Shown here one piece after another: positions 16,433-24,567 of a stretch of DNA of 64,000 nucleotides (position 1 is its first letter; every line of letters starts with the position of its first letter). Position numbers and translations under genes: made by a program. The DNA lies in NCBI RefSeq assembly GCF_020410765.1, contig NZ_CP084541.1, positions 4,235,001 to 4,299,000 on the forward strand, given 5' to 3'. The DNA is from Streptomyces marincola. Its GTDB lineage: Bacteria; Actinomycetota; Actinomycetes; Streptomycetales; Streptomycetaceae. Under the pieces are notes generated by a model. That model did not search any database and was not told the origin of the DNA. It was given only the letters and a program-made list of their open reading frames with translations.

Positions 16433-16602
16433 GATCGCCATCATGCCGAGTGGCACTGACACGCGGTTCGGCGCGTGAGGTCGCCGATGTCGGGGCGCGG
16501 CCCGGTGCGCGGGGAAGCACCAAGGGCGTTACCGGGAACGGCCACCGGCCGTGCGGTCGCCCACCGCGCGACGGGCCCGCGCGTCCACGAGGAGTGCGCG
16601 GC

Positions 16603-16974
16603 GTGCAGGCGTGCGATGCCCGGGTGGGCGCGCTGGCTGTCGCGGACGTCGAGCCGCTGCCGGACGACTCCGGCCTCGCTTTCGCCTTCGTGTGCGAACT
16701 CGACGAGGCGGCATTGCCCTTGGAGCTGGCGGAAGGCTTCGAACGCGGCGTGGCCGACGTGCTGTACGGCGCCGACCGACTTCCGTCGTTCGGCTTCCTG
16801 GTCCGGCTGCGCGAGGCCGCGTGGCACGAGGTGGACTCCAGCCCGGTGGGCTTCGAGGCGGCGGGGCGGCGCGCGGCCGTCGAGGCGCTGCGCTGCCTGG
16901 CCGAGGGCGGTGAGCCCCGGCCGTCCGTGTGGCCGGTACGGCCCGCCGCCGGGCGGCGGGGACGCCCCGGCTGA
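16603..16974 (+). CDS. hypothetical protein, 123 aa
   Basis: A 123-residue protein beginning VQACDARVGALAVADVEPLPDD. GTG 16603 has GAGGAG 8 bases upstream; the longer open frame from 16450 has a composition unlike coding sequence. The protein is acidic with segments AFAFVCELDEAALPLELAEGF and LPSFGFLVRLREAAWHEVD, suggesting a small alpha/beta fold, and a basic Pro/Gly tail. No family recognised and no obvious operon partner. Confidence 0.55.
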   Translation: MQACDARVGALAVADVEPLPDDSGLAFAFVCELDEAALPLELAEGFERGVADVLYGADRLPSFGFLVRLREAAWHEVDSSPVGFEAAGRRAAVEALRCLAEGGEPRPSVWPVRPAAGRRGRPG

Positions 16975-17110
16975 TCCGGACGGCGGAACGCGGCGCGGGC
17001 CCGCCGGCCGCACCAACGAACGGGGGACTCATGGCGAAGGCGCGCTGCCCCGCCCGTTCCTCGTCAACGAGCGGGGAACGCGGCCCGCCGGCGTCGCCCC
17101 GCGCGCGGTG

Positions 17111-18043
17111 TCAGTCCTCCAGCGTCGACGGCGGCGTGCCGAGCGCGGCCAGCTCAGGCCAGAACGCGTCGGGGACCGCGGTGTCCCGCAGCCGCGACAA
17201 CTGCGCCAGCCGCTCGGGGCGGCCGACGCCCACGACCGTCGAGGCGATCCCGGGGTGGCGCAGCGAGTACCGCAGTGCCACGGCTTCGAGCGGCAGGCTC
17301 CACCGCCGGCACAGCTCGCGGGCGCGCGCCACCCACGCGAGGAGTTCCGGCGCGGCCCGGACGTAGGCGTACGAGTCGCCCGAGCCGGCGAGGATGCCAC
17401 CGCCGAAGGGCGCGGCGTTGAAGACGCCGATGCCCCGCTCGGCCGCCAGGTCGATCAGCTCCTCCGCCCTGCGGTCGACGAGCGTGTAGCGGTTGTGGGT
17501 GAGCAGGACGTCGAACGCGCCGCTGAGGGCGTACCTGCGCATCAGGGAGACGGGCCCCGCGGCGATGCCGATCGCCTCGGCCAGCCCCTGGTCGCGCAGC
17601 TCGGTCAGCCCCTGCACGGCCCCGCCGGGCGCGAACGCCTCCTCGACCTCGATGGTGTACGGGTCGTGCAGGTGCAGCAGCGGCAGGCGTTCGACGCCCA
17701 GGCGCGTGACGCTCTCCTCGAACGACCGCCAGACGCGGTCCCGGTCCAGCGCCCCCGTCGCCGGGTCGGCGTCGACCTTGGTGACGATCGTCTTGCCGGC
17801 CGGCAGCCCGTCGCGGCGGAGCGCGGTGCCGAGAACGGTCTCGCTGCGGCCCCCCGCGTAGGCGTTCGAGGTGTCGATCACGGCGAACGGCCCCGCGAAG
17901 ATGGCCCGGGCCAGCGCGTCGGCCGCCGGGTTCGGGCTCCCGTCGGGGAGCGGCGGGTCGCCGAGGAAGGAGGTGCCGATGCTGACCGCGGTCGCGCGCA
18001 GCGAGGTCCCGGGCACGATCCGTTCGTCCGTCAACTCGTCCAT
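17111..18043 (-). CDS. aldo/keto reductase
   Basis: A 310-residue NADPH-dependent oxidoreductase of the AKR superfamily. The tetrad is visible: Asp and Tyr in VIDTSNAYAGG, Lys in TIVTKVDAD, and His in PLLHLHDP. The C-terminal cofactor-binding stretch is TVVGVGRPERL. Length and the LHLHDP wording resemble D-threo-aldose/L-fucose dehydrogenase-like AKRs, but the substrate is not determined. It appears monocistronic; a strong hairpin terminator of terC lies just upstream (to its right). Confidence 0.88.
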   Translation of the reverse strand: MDELTDERIVPGTSLRATAVSIGTSFLGDPPLPDGSPNPAADALARAIFAGPFAVIDTSNAYAGGRSETVLGTALRRDGLPAGKTIVTKVDADPATGALDRDRVWRSFEESVTRLGVERLPLLHLHDPYTIEVEEAFAPGGAVQGLTELRDQGLAEAIGIAAGPVSLMRRYALSGAFDVLLTHNRYTLVDRRAEELIDLAAERGIGVFNAAPFGGGILAGSGDSYAYVRAAPELLAWVARARELCRRWSLPLEAVALRYSLRHPGIASTVVGVGRPERLAQLSRLRDTAVPDAFWPELAALGTPPSTLED

Positions 18044-18118
18044 GGTTCCATGCCCTTCCGCCGTGCCGCTCGCATCGCGGCCCCGTCGCCGCGCCCCGCC
18101 GCAAGGACCCTAGCGCGT

Positions 18119-18148
18119 CCGTGGCCGGGACCCGCGTCCCGGCCACGG
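18119..18148 (-). terminator. intrinsic-type hairpin after terC
   Basis: A 13-bp perfect stem (CCGTGGCCGGGAC paired with GTCCCGGCCACGG) with loop CCGC, 14 bases beyond the terC stop. No U-tract follows, which is usual for actinomycete terminators. Confidence 0.75.
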
Positions 18149-18161
18149 CACCGTGCCGCCG

Positions 18162-19136
18162 CTACGCGCCGCCCTCCCGCGCCTCGGCGCTCCGCTCCGC
18201 GCGGCGCGCGGCGATCAGGCTGGTCACCGTGGTGACGATCAGGATGCCGCAGATCACGCCGAGCGAGACGAAGGTGCTGATCTCGGGGACGTGCACCCCG
18301 GACTCGTGCAGCGCGTGCAGGATCAGCTTGACGCCGATGAAGCCGAGGATGGCCGACAGCCCGTAGGAGAGGTGGACCAGCTTCTTGAGCAGGCCGCCCA
18401 GCAGGAAGTACAGCTGGCGCAGCCCCATCAGCGCGAACGCGTTGGCCGTGAAGACGATGTAGGGGTCCTCGGTCAGGCCGTAGATGGCCGGGATGGAGTC
18501 GAGCGCGAACAGGATGTCCGTGCTGCCGATGGCGAGCATCACGATCAGCATGGGCGTGATCAGGCGCCGGCCGTTCTCATGGATCCACAGCTTCGTGCCG
18601 TGGTATTGGTCGGTGGAGGGAACGCGCCGCTCGACCATCTTGAGGAAGCGGTTCTCCTTGTACTCCTCCTCCTCGTCGTCGCCGAGCGCGTCCTTGATCC
18701 ACTTCCAGGCGGTCCAGATGAGGAAGGCGCCGAAGATGTAGAAGATCCAGGAGAAGCCGGCGATCAGGGCCGCGCCGGCCGCGATGAACGCCGCACGCAG
18801 CACCAGCGCGATGAGCACGCCGATGAGCAGCACGCGGGCCTGGTACTCCGCGGGAACCGCGAACTTCGCCATGATCACCACGAAGACGAAGAGGTTGTCC
18901 ACGCTGAGGGACTTCTCCGTCACGTACCCGGCGAAGAACTCGCCGGCCGGGGTGCCGCCCTCCATGAGCCACAGCCCGAGACCGAAGAGCACGGCGAGCG
19001 CGATCCAGATGACCGTCCAGGTTCCCGCCTCCCGGAGCGTCACTTCGTGGGGTCTGCGCCCGAAGAAGAAGTCGACGGCGATGAGCGCGCACAGCACCAG
19101 CACCGAGACCACCCACATGGTCAACGAGACGTCCAC
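18162..19136 (-). CDS. TerC-family integral membrane protein
   Basis: A 324-residue protein with about nine membrane helices. The family signature is clear: LSVDNLFVFVVIMAKF in the middle and TDILFALDSIPAIYGLT later, each with the acidic membrane residues thought to bind metal, plus FALMGLRQLYFLLGG. A polar loop (DDEEEEYKENRFLKMVERR) separates the two halves. TerC proteins are linked to tellurite resistance and manganese export; the specific role here is unknown. GTG 19136 (VDVSLTMW) is chosen over longer forms because the preceding residues lack coding character. Confidence 0.9.
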   Translation of the reverse strand: MDVSLTMWVVSVLVLCALIAVDFFFGRRPHEVTLREAGTWTVIWIALAVLFGLGLWLMEGGTPAGEFFAGYVTEKSLSVDNLFVFVVIMAKFAVPAEYQARVLLIGVLIALVLRAAFIAAGAALIAGFSWIFYIFGAFLIWTAWKWIKDALGDDEEEEYKENRFLKMVERRVPSTDQYHGTKLWIHENGRRLITPMLIVMLAIGSTDILFALDSIPAIYGLTEDPYIVFTANAFALMGLRQLYFLLGGLLKKLVHLSYGLSAILGFIGVKLILHALHESGVHVPEISTFVSLGVICGILIVTTVTSLIAARRAERSAEAREGGA

Positions 19137-19221
19137 GGTCTTCCCGGCCCTCCGCTCTCGAACGTGTGAACCCTTGTGGAAAGAGACAGTAAAGAAGTGC
19201 GCGTGTGCGGCGGATAAGCAA

Positions 19222-19253
19222 CCGCGCCCCCGCCGGGGAGGGCGGGGGCGCGG
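19222..19253 (-). terminator. hairpin after the arabinofuranosidase gene
   Basis: A 13-bp perfect G/C stem (CCGCGCCCCCGCC with GGCGGGGGCGCGG) and a 6-base loop, about 30 bases past the stop at 19282 on the minus strand. Confidence 0.75.
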
Positions 19254-19281
19254 CGGGCGGGACCTGCGGGTCCCGGTGCGC

Positions 19282-21375
19282 TCAGGCGGTGCGGCAGACG
19301 GTGCCGTTGAGGGCGAACGCGGTCGGCAGGGGATTGGCTCCCCCGTTGGCGCCGGTGAAGCCGAAGGTGGCGGTGGAACCGCCGTTCGGGGCGAGGAAGG
19401 CGTTGTGCTCGCTGTTGGTGACGTGGACCCGCCTCCCCTCACCGGTGACCCGCGCGTTCCACGCGCCTTGGACGGACTGGCCGGCCTCGGGCCAGGTGAA
19501 GTCGAGGGTCCACCCGTCGACCGGGGTGTCGCCGAGGTTGGTGACGGTGACGGTGGCGACGAAGCCGCTGCCCCAGCCGTTGTCCACGCGGTACGCCACC
19601 AGGCAGCTGCTCTCGCGCGGGGACGTGGTGGTGAAGGTCACCGGCTCCGAGGGCCGGGAGAGCCGGCCGTCGGCGTCCCTGGCCAGGACGTTGACGGTGT
19701 GCTCCGAGCCAGGGGGCAGGTTGCGCAGGGTGGCGGAGGTGGTGGTCGAGGTGCCGAGGAGCTGGGCGTTGGCGCCGAGCCGCTCGTACACCTCGTAGCG
19801 CACCGGCGCGCCGCCGGTGCTCTCGGGCCAGCTCACGGTGGCCGTCGTGCTGTCCACGGCGGTGACCCGGGGCGCTCCGGGCGCGGGGGCCGTGCCGCCG
19901 CCGCGCGGGGAGACCGTGACGGTGGTGATCGAGTAAGGCGGCAGCACCTGCGGGCCGTTCTCCGGGGCGGGCACCCGGGTGACATCGGTGTCGCCGCGCG
20001 CGTACCGGTGCACGACGGGCGCCTGCGCGCCCGGGGTGTACCCGGAGTAGTCGATGGCCACCGGGTAGGAGCGGTCGGGGTCCTTGTTGATGAGCATGAC
20101 GCTCAGGTCGCCGTCGGCCTGGTGCACGGCGTGCACGGAGACGTCCTCGCTGCCGGACGCCGAGGCGATCATGGTGTCCCCGGGACCGCCGAGCGTGGTC
20201 AGGGACTTGATGCCGTAGTAGGGGTGGAACGGCGTGTGCAGGGGCGGTTGGCAGACGTCCCCCATGCACGCGCCGCTGGAGAGCAGCCCGGCGTCGTTGA
20301 AGTCGATCTCGCCGTCGACCCAGTTGACCTCGGTGGGCCCGTTGTGGGTGTTCCACCAGTCGACGTTGAAGACGCCGTTCTCCAGCGCCGTCATGTAGAC
20401 GTCCGCGGCGAACAGGCCGTTGGGCCGGCTGTTCTGCTGCACGTTGGAGTTGACCTCGGTCAGGGCGATGCCGATCTCGGCGGAACGCTCCCCGGCGTAC
20501 CGGTCGAGCAGGCGGCGGACCTCGCGCATCTGACCCGGCAGCCGGGAGACGCGGTCCAGGGCCTCGTCCGCGCTCGCGCCGCCCGGGTAGGAGTGCACGA
20601 TGGCGAAGTCGATGGTGTCGGCGACCGCGGAGAGCACGCTGTTGTTCCAGTCGGCCGAGTCGCCGGGCCCGACGATGCCGTCCGGCCAGTCGCCCGGGGT
20701 CGTCAGGACGGCGCCGATCTCGATGGTCGGGTCGACCGCCTTCATCGCCTCGGCGTACGCGAGGAGGTTGCGCGCGTACTCGTTGGGGCTCTTGTCCGGG
20801 TGGTCGTCCTCCTCCCAGCCGCCGCCGTAGTGGCCGTTGCCGTAGACCTCGTTGCCGATCTCCCAGTACTTCACGCCGTAGTCGTTGGTGACGTTGGCGT
20901 ACCTGACCCACTCGGCGGCCTTCTCCGGGGTGCCGGTGCCGTAGTTCGCGATGATCATCGGCTGGGCGCCCGTGGCGCGGACCGTGCGCATGAACGTGTC
21001 GAACTCGGTGTTGGGCGCCACGTAGCCGCCGCGCGCGGTGTGGGTCTCCCAGTCGTAGATGTCCCCGTAGGACCCGCCCGGGTAGCGCATCACCCCGATC
21101 CCGGCCGCGCTCATGGTCGTGACGACCTCGGGGTCGTTCATGGCGGCGTCCCAGATCGCGGTGTTGACCCCGAACGCCTCCTCGGGGATCGTCCCGAGCC
21201 CCAGGTTCGCGTTGACCGACACCTCGACGGGCGCGTCCTGGGCCGGCTCGGCCGGCTCGGCCGCGGCCGGGTGCTGGGCGGCGACCAGGCCGGCCGCGGC
21301 CAGCGCGGTCGCCACCCCGAGGGCGAGTCCCCGGGCGGTTCTTGGCCGCCTGGGCGGACGGTGCGGGAGCGGCAT
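19282..21375 (-). CDS. secreted GH51-like alpha-L-arabinofuranosidase with FN3 and CBM2
   Basis: A 697-residue exported enzyme. Residues 1-40 form a signal peptide (basic start, then GLALGVATALAAAGLVAAQ). The catalytic TIM barrel spans about 50-500, with the clan-A acid/base Glu in KYWEIGNEVYGN and a nucleophile Glu in IALTEVNSN. An FN3 domain follows near 515-600 (APRVTAVDSTTATVSW) and a family 2 carbohydrate-binding module near 600-697 (VTNLGDTPVDGWTLDFTWPEAG, C-terminal CRTA). It should release arabinose from plant hemicellulose outside the cell. ATG 21375 follows GAGGGGAA. A perfect CebR-type box lies 88 bp upstream. GH51 is my best family guess; another clan-A family cannot be excluded. 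Confidence 0.8.
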   Translation of the reverse strand: MPLPHRPPRRPRTARGLALGVATALAAAGLVAAQHPAAAEPAEPAQDAPVEVSVNANLGLGTIPEEAFGVNTAIWDAAMNDPEVVTTMSAAGIGVMRYPGGSYGDIYDWETHTARGGYVAPNTEFDTFMRTVRATGAQPMIIANYGTGTPEKAAEWVRYANVTNDYGVKYWEIGNEVYGNGHYGGGWEEDDHPDKSPNEYARNLLAYAEAMKAVDPTIEIGAVLTTPGDWPDGIVGPGDSADWNNSVLSAVADTIDFAIVHSYPGGASADEALDRVSRLPGQMREVRRLLDRYAGERSAEIGIALTEVNSNVQQNSRPNGLFAADVYMTALENGVFNVDWWNTHNGPTEVNWVDGEIDFNDAGLLSSGACMGDVCQPPLHTPFHPYYGIKSLTTLGGPGDTMIASASGSEDVSVHAVHQADGDLSVMLINKDPDRSYPVAIDYSGYTPGAQAPVVHRYARGDTDVTRVPAPENGPQVLPPYSITTVTVSPRGGGTAPAPGAPRVTAVDSTTATVSWPESTGGAPVRYEVYERLGANAQLLGTSTTTSATLRNLPPGSEHTVNVLARDADGRLSRPSEPVTFTTTSPRESSCLVAYRVDNGWGSGFVATVTVTNLGDTPVDGWTLDFTWPEAGQSVQGAWNARVTGEGRRVHVTNSEHNAFLAPNGGSTATFGFTGANGGANPLPTAFALNGTVCRTA

Positions 21376-21462
21376 GGCCTGTTCCCCTCTCCGGTGAGGT
21401 TGCGTCTGGTCGCGGGTGTGTTCCCGGCGGGTGCGGGACGTGCCGCGGACGGGCTTGGGAAG

Positions 21463-21476
21463 TGGGAGCGCTCCCA
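21463..21476. promoter_or_regulatory. CebR-type operator
   Basis: TGGGAGCGCTCCCA is a perfect 14-bp palindrome identical to the binding box known for the LacI-family repressor CebR, the cellobiose-responsive regulator of cellulase genes in Streptomyces. It lies 88 bp upstream of the arabinofuranosidase start and 280 bp before the GH43 gene. No cebR gene is in the window. Confidence 0.85.
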
Positions 21477-21518
21477 CGATGATGAGGGCGCCGCGGGGGC
21501 GCGTCAACGCTCGTGCGG

Positions 21519-21669
21519 GCAACTTTCTGACGGGAGGCGAGGGAACTTTCGCGCCTCCCCGATGCCGCGCACGTCTGCCGACGGGCCTGCGGGGCACGGG
21601 CATTGACCCGGCCGGGAGGGCTCGTTAGCCTCGCCGGGAAAATGTCGGGGCGGCGGTCGTGAAACTTTC
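21519..21669. promoter_or_regulatory. three AACTTTC repeats between the divergent hemicellulase genes
   Basis: GCAACTTTC (21519-21527), GGAACTTTC (21542-21550) and GAAACTTTC (21661-21669) share a 9-mer. The last is a perfect odd palindrome (GAAA-C-TTTC). They lie in the 381-bp divergent region, which holds no gene. Inverted repeats of this GAAA-N-TTTC kind are known upstream of actinomycete xylan genes, so they may be a second operator set; the regulator is not identified. Confidence 0.5.
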
Positions 21670-21756
21670 GGCCGCCCGCCCGCTGACCGTTGCCGTTCGC
21701 TCTTCCGGTGGGCTGCCCGCGCGGCCGGGCGGGGCGACCCGCGCGCGAGAGGGTGG

Positions 21757-23316
21757 ATGAGCTTGTCGAGCACGCCGAGGACGGGTGGCACCGTCGCGAA
21801 CCCGGTCATTCCCGGCTTCCACCCCGATCCGAGCGTCTGCCGGGTCGGCGACGACTACTACCTGGTGTGCTCCAGCTTCGAGTACTTCCCCGGCGTGCCG
21901 GTCTTCCACAGCCGGGACCTCGTGCACTGGACCCAGATCGGCAACGCCCTCGACCGGCCGGAGCAGTTGCGCCTGCCGCCCGGGACCCGCCCGTCGGGCG
22001 GCGTGTACGCCCCCACCCTCCGCCACCACGACGGCCGGTTCTGGATGATCACCACGAACGTGAGCGGCGACGGCAACCTGCTGGTCACCGCGACCGACCC
22101 GGCCGGCCCCTGGTCCGACCCGGTCCTGCTGCCGGGGGTCAAGGGCATCGACCCCGATCTCGCCTGGGACGAGGACGGCACCTGCTGGTGCACCTACGCC
22201 GGGGTCGGGCAGGTCCGCATCGACCCGTACACCGGGCGGACGCTGGGCGATGCGCGCGGGATCTGGTCCGGCACTCCGGGTGCCAAGGCCCCCGAGGCGC
22301 CGCACCTCTACCGCATCGACGGCACCTGGTATCTGATGATCGCCGAGGGCGGCACGGAACGCGGCCACGGCGTGTCCATCGCCCGCGGCCCCGCGCCCGA
22401 CGGGCCGTTCGAGCCGTGCCCGGCCAACCCGATCCTCACCCATCGCGGCACCGACCACCCCATCCAGAACACCGGGCACGCGGACCTGGTCCAGGGGCCG
22501 GACGGCTCCTGGTGGATGGTGCTCCTCGGGGTGCGCCCGCAGGGCGGCACGCCCGGGTGGCACGTGCTGGGGCGCGAGACGTTCCTGGTGCCGGTGACCT
22601 GGCAGGACGGCTGGCCGGTCGTCGGCGCGCTGTCGCCCGAACTGCCCGCGCCCCCGTGGCCGTTGCGGCCGGGCCCCGGCGTCCCGGTCCGGGACGACTT
22701 CGCGGCGCCCGACCTGGCCCCGCACTGGATCTCCCCCCGGCACCGCCCCGAGGAGAGCCGCACCACCGGCGAGCGCCCCGGCTGGCTGACGCTGCGGGCC
22801 GACGCCGGGCCCGTCCCACCGGCCCAGCCGGCCGGGCCCGTCCCACCGGCCGGAAGCGCCGAGCCGGAACCGGCGTTCCTCGGCCGCCGTCAGCAGCACG
22901 TGTCCTGCCGGGCGCGCGCGCTGACCGACCCGGCCGGCGGGCGGGGCGGGCTGATGGTGCGGCTCGACGAACGGCACCACTACGCCGTCGAGGCCGTGCC
23001 GGGCGAGGTCAGGGTGCTGGCCCGCATCGGAACGCTGCGCACCGCCGTGGCCGCGCACCCGGTGCCCGAGGGGCCGGTCGTGCTGCGCGTCGAGACGGCG
23101 GCCCCCCGGGACCGGGACGACCCGCGCACCGGCCCCGACGTCCTGCTGCTCGGCGTCGAGGAACGGGACGGCTCGTTCACCGAACTCGCCGCGCTGGACG
23201 GCCGGTACCTGTCGACGGAGGTGGCCGGCGGCTTCACCGGCCGGGTCATCGGCATGTACGCCTCGGCCGGCACCGTGCACTTCGACTGGTTCGACTACGA
23301 GCCGCTCCACGACTGA
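21757..23316 (+). CDS. GH43 beta-xylosidase / arabinofuranosidase
   Basis: A 519-residue cytoplasmic-type enzyme with no signal peptide. The five-bladed GH43 propeller covers about 10-300, with the general base Asp in PGFHPDPSVC (about D24), the pKa-modulating Asp in GIDPDLAWDED, and the acid Glu in KAPEAPHLYRIDG. A C-terminal beta-sandwich (about 320-519; VSCRARAL, GGLMVRLDERHHYAVE) is typical of xylosidases of this family. Absence of a signal fits intracellular cleavage of imported xylo-oligosaccharides released by secreted enzymes such as the divergent arabinofuranosidase. ATG 21757 follows GAGAGGG. Confidence 0.9.
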   Translation: MSLSSTPRTGGTVANPVIPGFHPDPSVCRVGDDYYLVCSSFEYFPGVPVFHSRDLVHWTQIGNALDRPEQLRLPPGTRPSGGVYAPTLRHHDGRFWMITTNVSGDGNLLVTATDPAGPWSDPVLLPGVKGIDPDLAWDEDGTCWCTYAGVGQVRIDPYTGRTLGDARGIWSGTPGAKAPEAPHLYRIDGTWYLMIAEGGTERGHGVSIARGPAPDGPFEPCPANPILTHRGTDHPIQNTGHADLVQGPDGSWWMVLLGVRPQGGTPGWHVLGRETFLVPVTWQDGWPVVGALSPELPAPPWPLRPGPGVPVRDDFAAPDLAPHWISPRHRPEESRTTGERPGWLTLRADAGPVPPAQPAGPVPPAGSAEPEPAFLGRRQQHVSCRARALTDPAGGRGGLMVRLDERHHYAVEAVPGEVRVLARIGTLRTAVAAHPVPEGPVVLRVETAAPRDRDDPRTGPDVLLLGVEERDGSFTELAALDGRYLSTEVAGGFTGRVIGMYASAGTVHFDWFDYEPLHD

Positions 23317-23372
23317 GGCGCGCCCGGCGCCCGGGGACGCCGACCGGGCTCGGCGGCGGGGCGCCGCGTGGC

Positions 23373-24104
23373 TCAGGAGCAGCCGGCGCAGGCGGGACCG
23401 CAGCCGCATCCGGGCGGCACGGGCGCCGCGCCCCGGGCGCCGGTGCCGGGGAACGTGCCGGTGCCGGTGCCGGGGGCGCAGCAGCCCTCGCCCCGCCAGG
23501 CGTCGCGGCCCTCCTTGACGGCGAGCGCCGCGATCACGAGCGCGGCGACCGGGTCGGCCCACGCCCAGCCGAGGAGGCTGTTGGCGAGGAGCCCGGCGAG
23601 CAGGACGGCGGAGAGGTAGGTGCACAGCAGCGTCTGCTTGGAGTCCGCGACCGCGGAGGCGGAGCCGAGTTCGCGCCCGGCCCGGCGCTGGGCCGCCGAC
23701 AGGAACGGCATGATCACCAGGGACAGCGACGCGATGACGATGCCCGCGGTGGAGTGGTCGGCCTCGGCGGCTCCGGTCAGGGCGCGCACGGATTCGGTCG
23801 TGACATAGGCGGCGAGCGCGAAGAACGAGATGGCGATGATCCGCAGCGTGACCCGCTCGCGGGCTTCGCGCTCGGCGTGCTCGCGGGCGGAGAACTGCCA
23901 GGCGACCGCGGTCGCCGAGGCCACCTCGACGGTCGAGTCGAGACCGAACCCGATCAGCGCGGTGGAGGAGGCGAGGGTGCCCGCGGTGAGGGCGACCGCC
24001 GCCTCGACGACGTTGTAGGCGATGGTCGCGGCGACCAGCAGCCGTATCCGGCGGGTGAGCGCGTCGCGCCGGACCGGGGGCGGGCCGGAGGACAGCGCGG
24101 TCAT
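23373..24104 (-). CDS. CDF-like cation efflux transporter with Cys-rich tail
   Basis: A 243-residue membrane protein with about five to six helices, similar to a divergent branch of cation diffusion facilitators. Candidate transport-site residues lie in LIGFGLDSTVEVASA and AVADSKQTLLCTYLSA. The C-terminus ends in a Gly/Pro-rich stretch and a Cys cluster (PPGCGCGPACAGC) that could bind thiophilic metals. Its ATG overlaps the stop of the CmtR-like sensor gene (ATGA at 24101-24104), so it is the likely regulated effector. The metal is probably cadmium, lead or a similar soft metal, inferred from the sensor. Confidence 0.8.
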   Translation of the reverse strand: MTALSSGPPPVRRDALTRRIRLLVAATIAYNVVEAAVALTAGTLASSTALIGFGLDSTVEVASATAVAWQFSAREHAEREARERVTLRIIAISFFALAAYVTTESVRALTGAAEADHSTAGIVIASLSLVIMPFLSAAQRRAGRELGSASAVADSKQTLLCTYLSAVLLAGLLANSLLGWAWADPVAALVIAALAVKEGRDAWRGEGCCAPGTGTGTFPGTGARGAAPVPPGCGCGPACAGCS

Positions 24105-24454
24105 GGGCAGCAGTCCTTCGTCTCCGCGTCGGCGCAGGTCCGGTCCGACGCGACGGCGACGACCGAGGCGAGCAGGTGGTCGAGCGCGTGGCCGAGGCGT
24201 TCGTCGGCGAGTTCGTAACGGGTGCGCCGCCCGTCGGGAACGGCGACGACCAGGCCGCAGTCGCGGAGGCAGGACAGGTGGTTGGACAGCCGGGTCCTGG
24301 AGACGCCGAGGGCGTCGGCCAGGTCGGCCGGGTAGGCCGGCGCCCGCCGCAGGGCGAGCAGGACCCGGCAGCGGATCGGGTCGTTGAGCGCGCGGCCGAA
24401 GCGGGCCAGCACGTCGATGTCGGAGGCGACGGTCAGCACACGCCGACAGTACAT
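24101..24454 (-). CDS. ArsR/SmtB-family metal sensor, CmtR-like
   Basis: A 117-residue winged-helix repressor. The recognition region reads ALGVSRTRLSNHLSCLRDCGLV; the two Cys (62 and 66) match the C-x3-C pair of CmtR, the Cd(II)/Pb(II) sensor, and a C-terminal Cys (about 107) could complete the site, followed by a terminal DCCP. The ATG at 24454 lies inside a 36-bp perfect palindrome, and no ribosome site precedes it, so the message may be leaderless and the operator may cover the start codon. It is coupled to the cation exporter gene. Confidence 0.85.
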   Translation of the reverse strand: MYCRRVLTVASDIDVLARFGRALNDPIRCRVLLALRRAPAYPADLADALGVSRTRLSNHLSCLRDCGLVVAVPDGRRTRYELADERLGHALDHLLASVVAVASDRTCADAETKDCCP

Positions 24455-24483
24455 GCTTTCGTGAATTCACGAAAGCATGTACT
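24448..24483. promoter_or_regulatory. 36-bp perfect palindrome, operator of the CmtR-like gene
   Basis: From AGTACATGCTTTCGTGAA (24448-24465) the sequence is mirrored exactly to 24483. Centre GTGAATTCAC. This is long and exact for a chromosomal operator and sits across the start codon (24454) of the ArsR-family gene. Autoregulation by that protein is the obvious reading. Confidence 0.85.
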
Positions 24484-24567
24484 GAAGTGGGCCGGCCGCG
24501 CCCCCGGCCCGCGGGCCACGGGCCCGCCGAGCCGGGGGCGTTCAGGCGGTGGCGCCGCTCCCGGCGG

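Noticed and set aside
18784..21606. 940-codon plus-strand frame across terC and the arabinofuranosidase
   Set aside because: It is antisense to two well-supported genes and has Gly/Val/Arg-biased composition.
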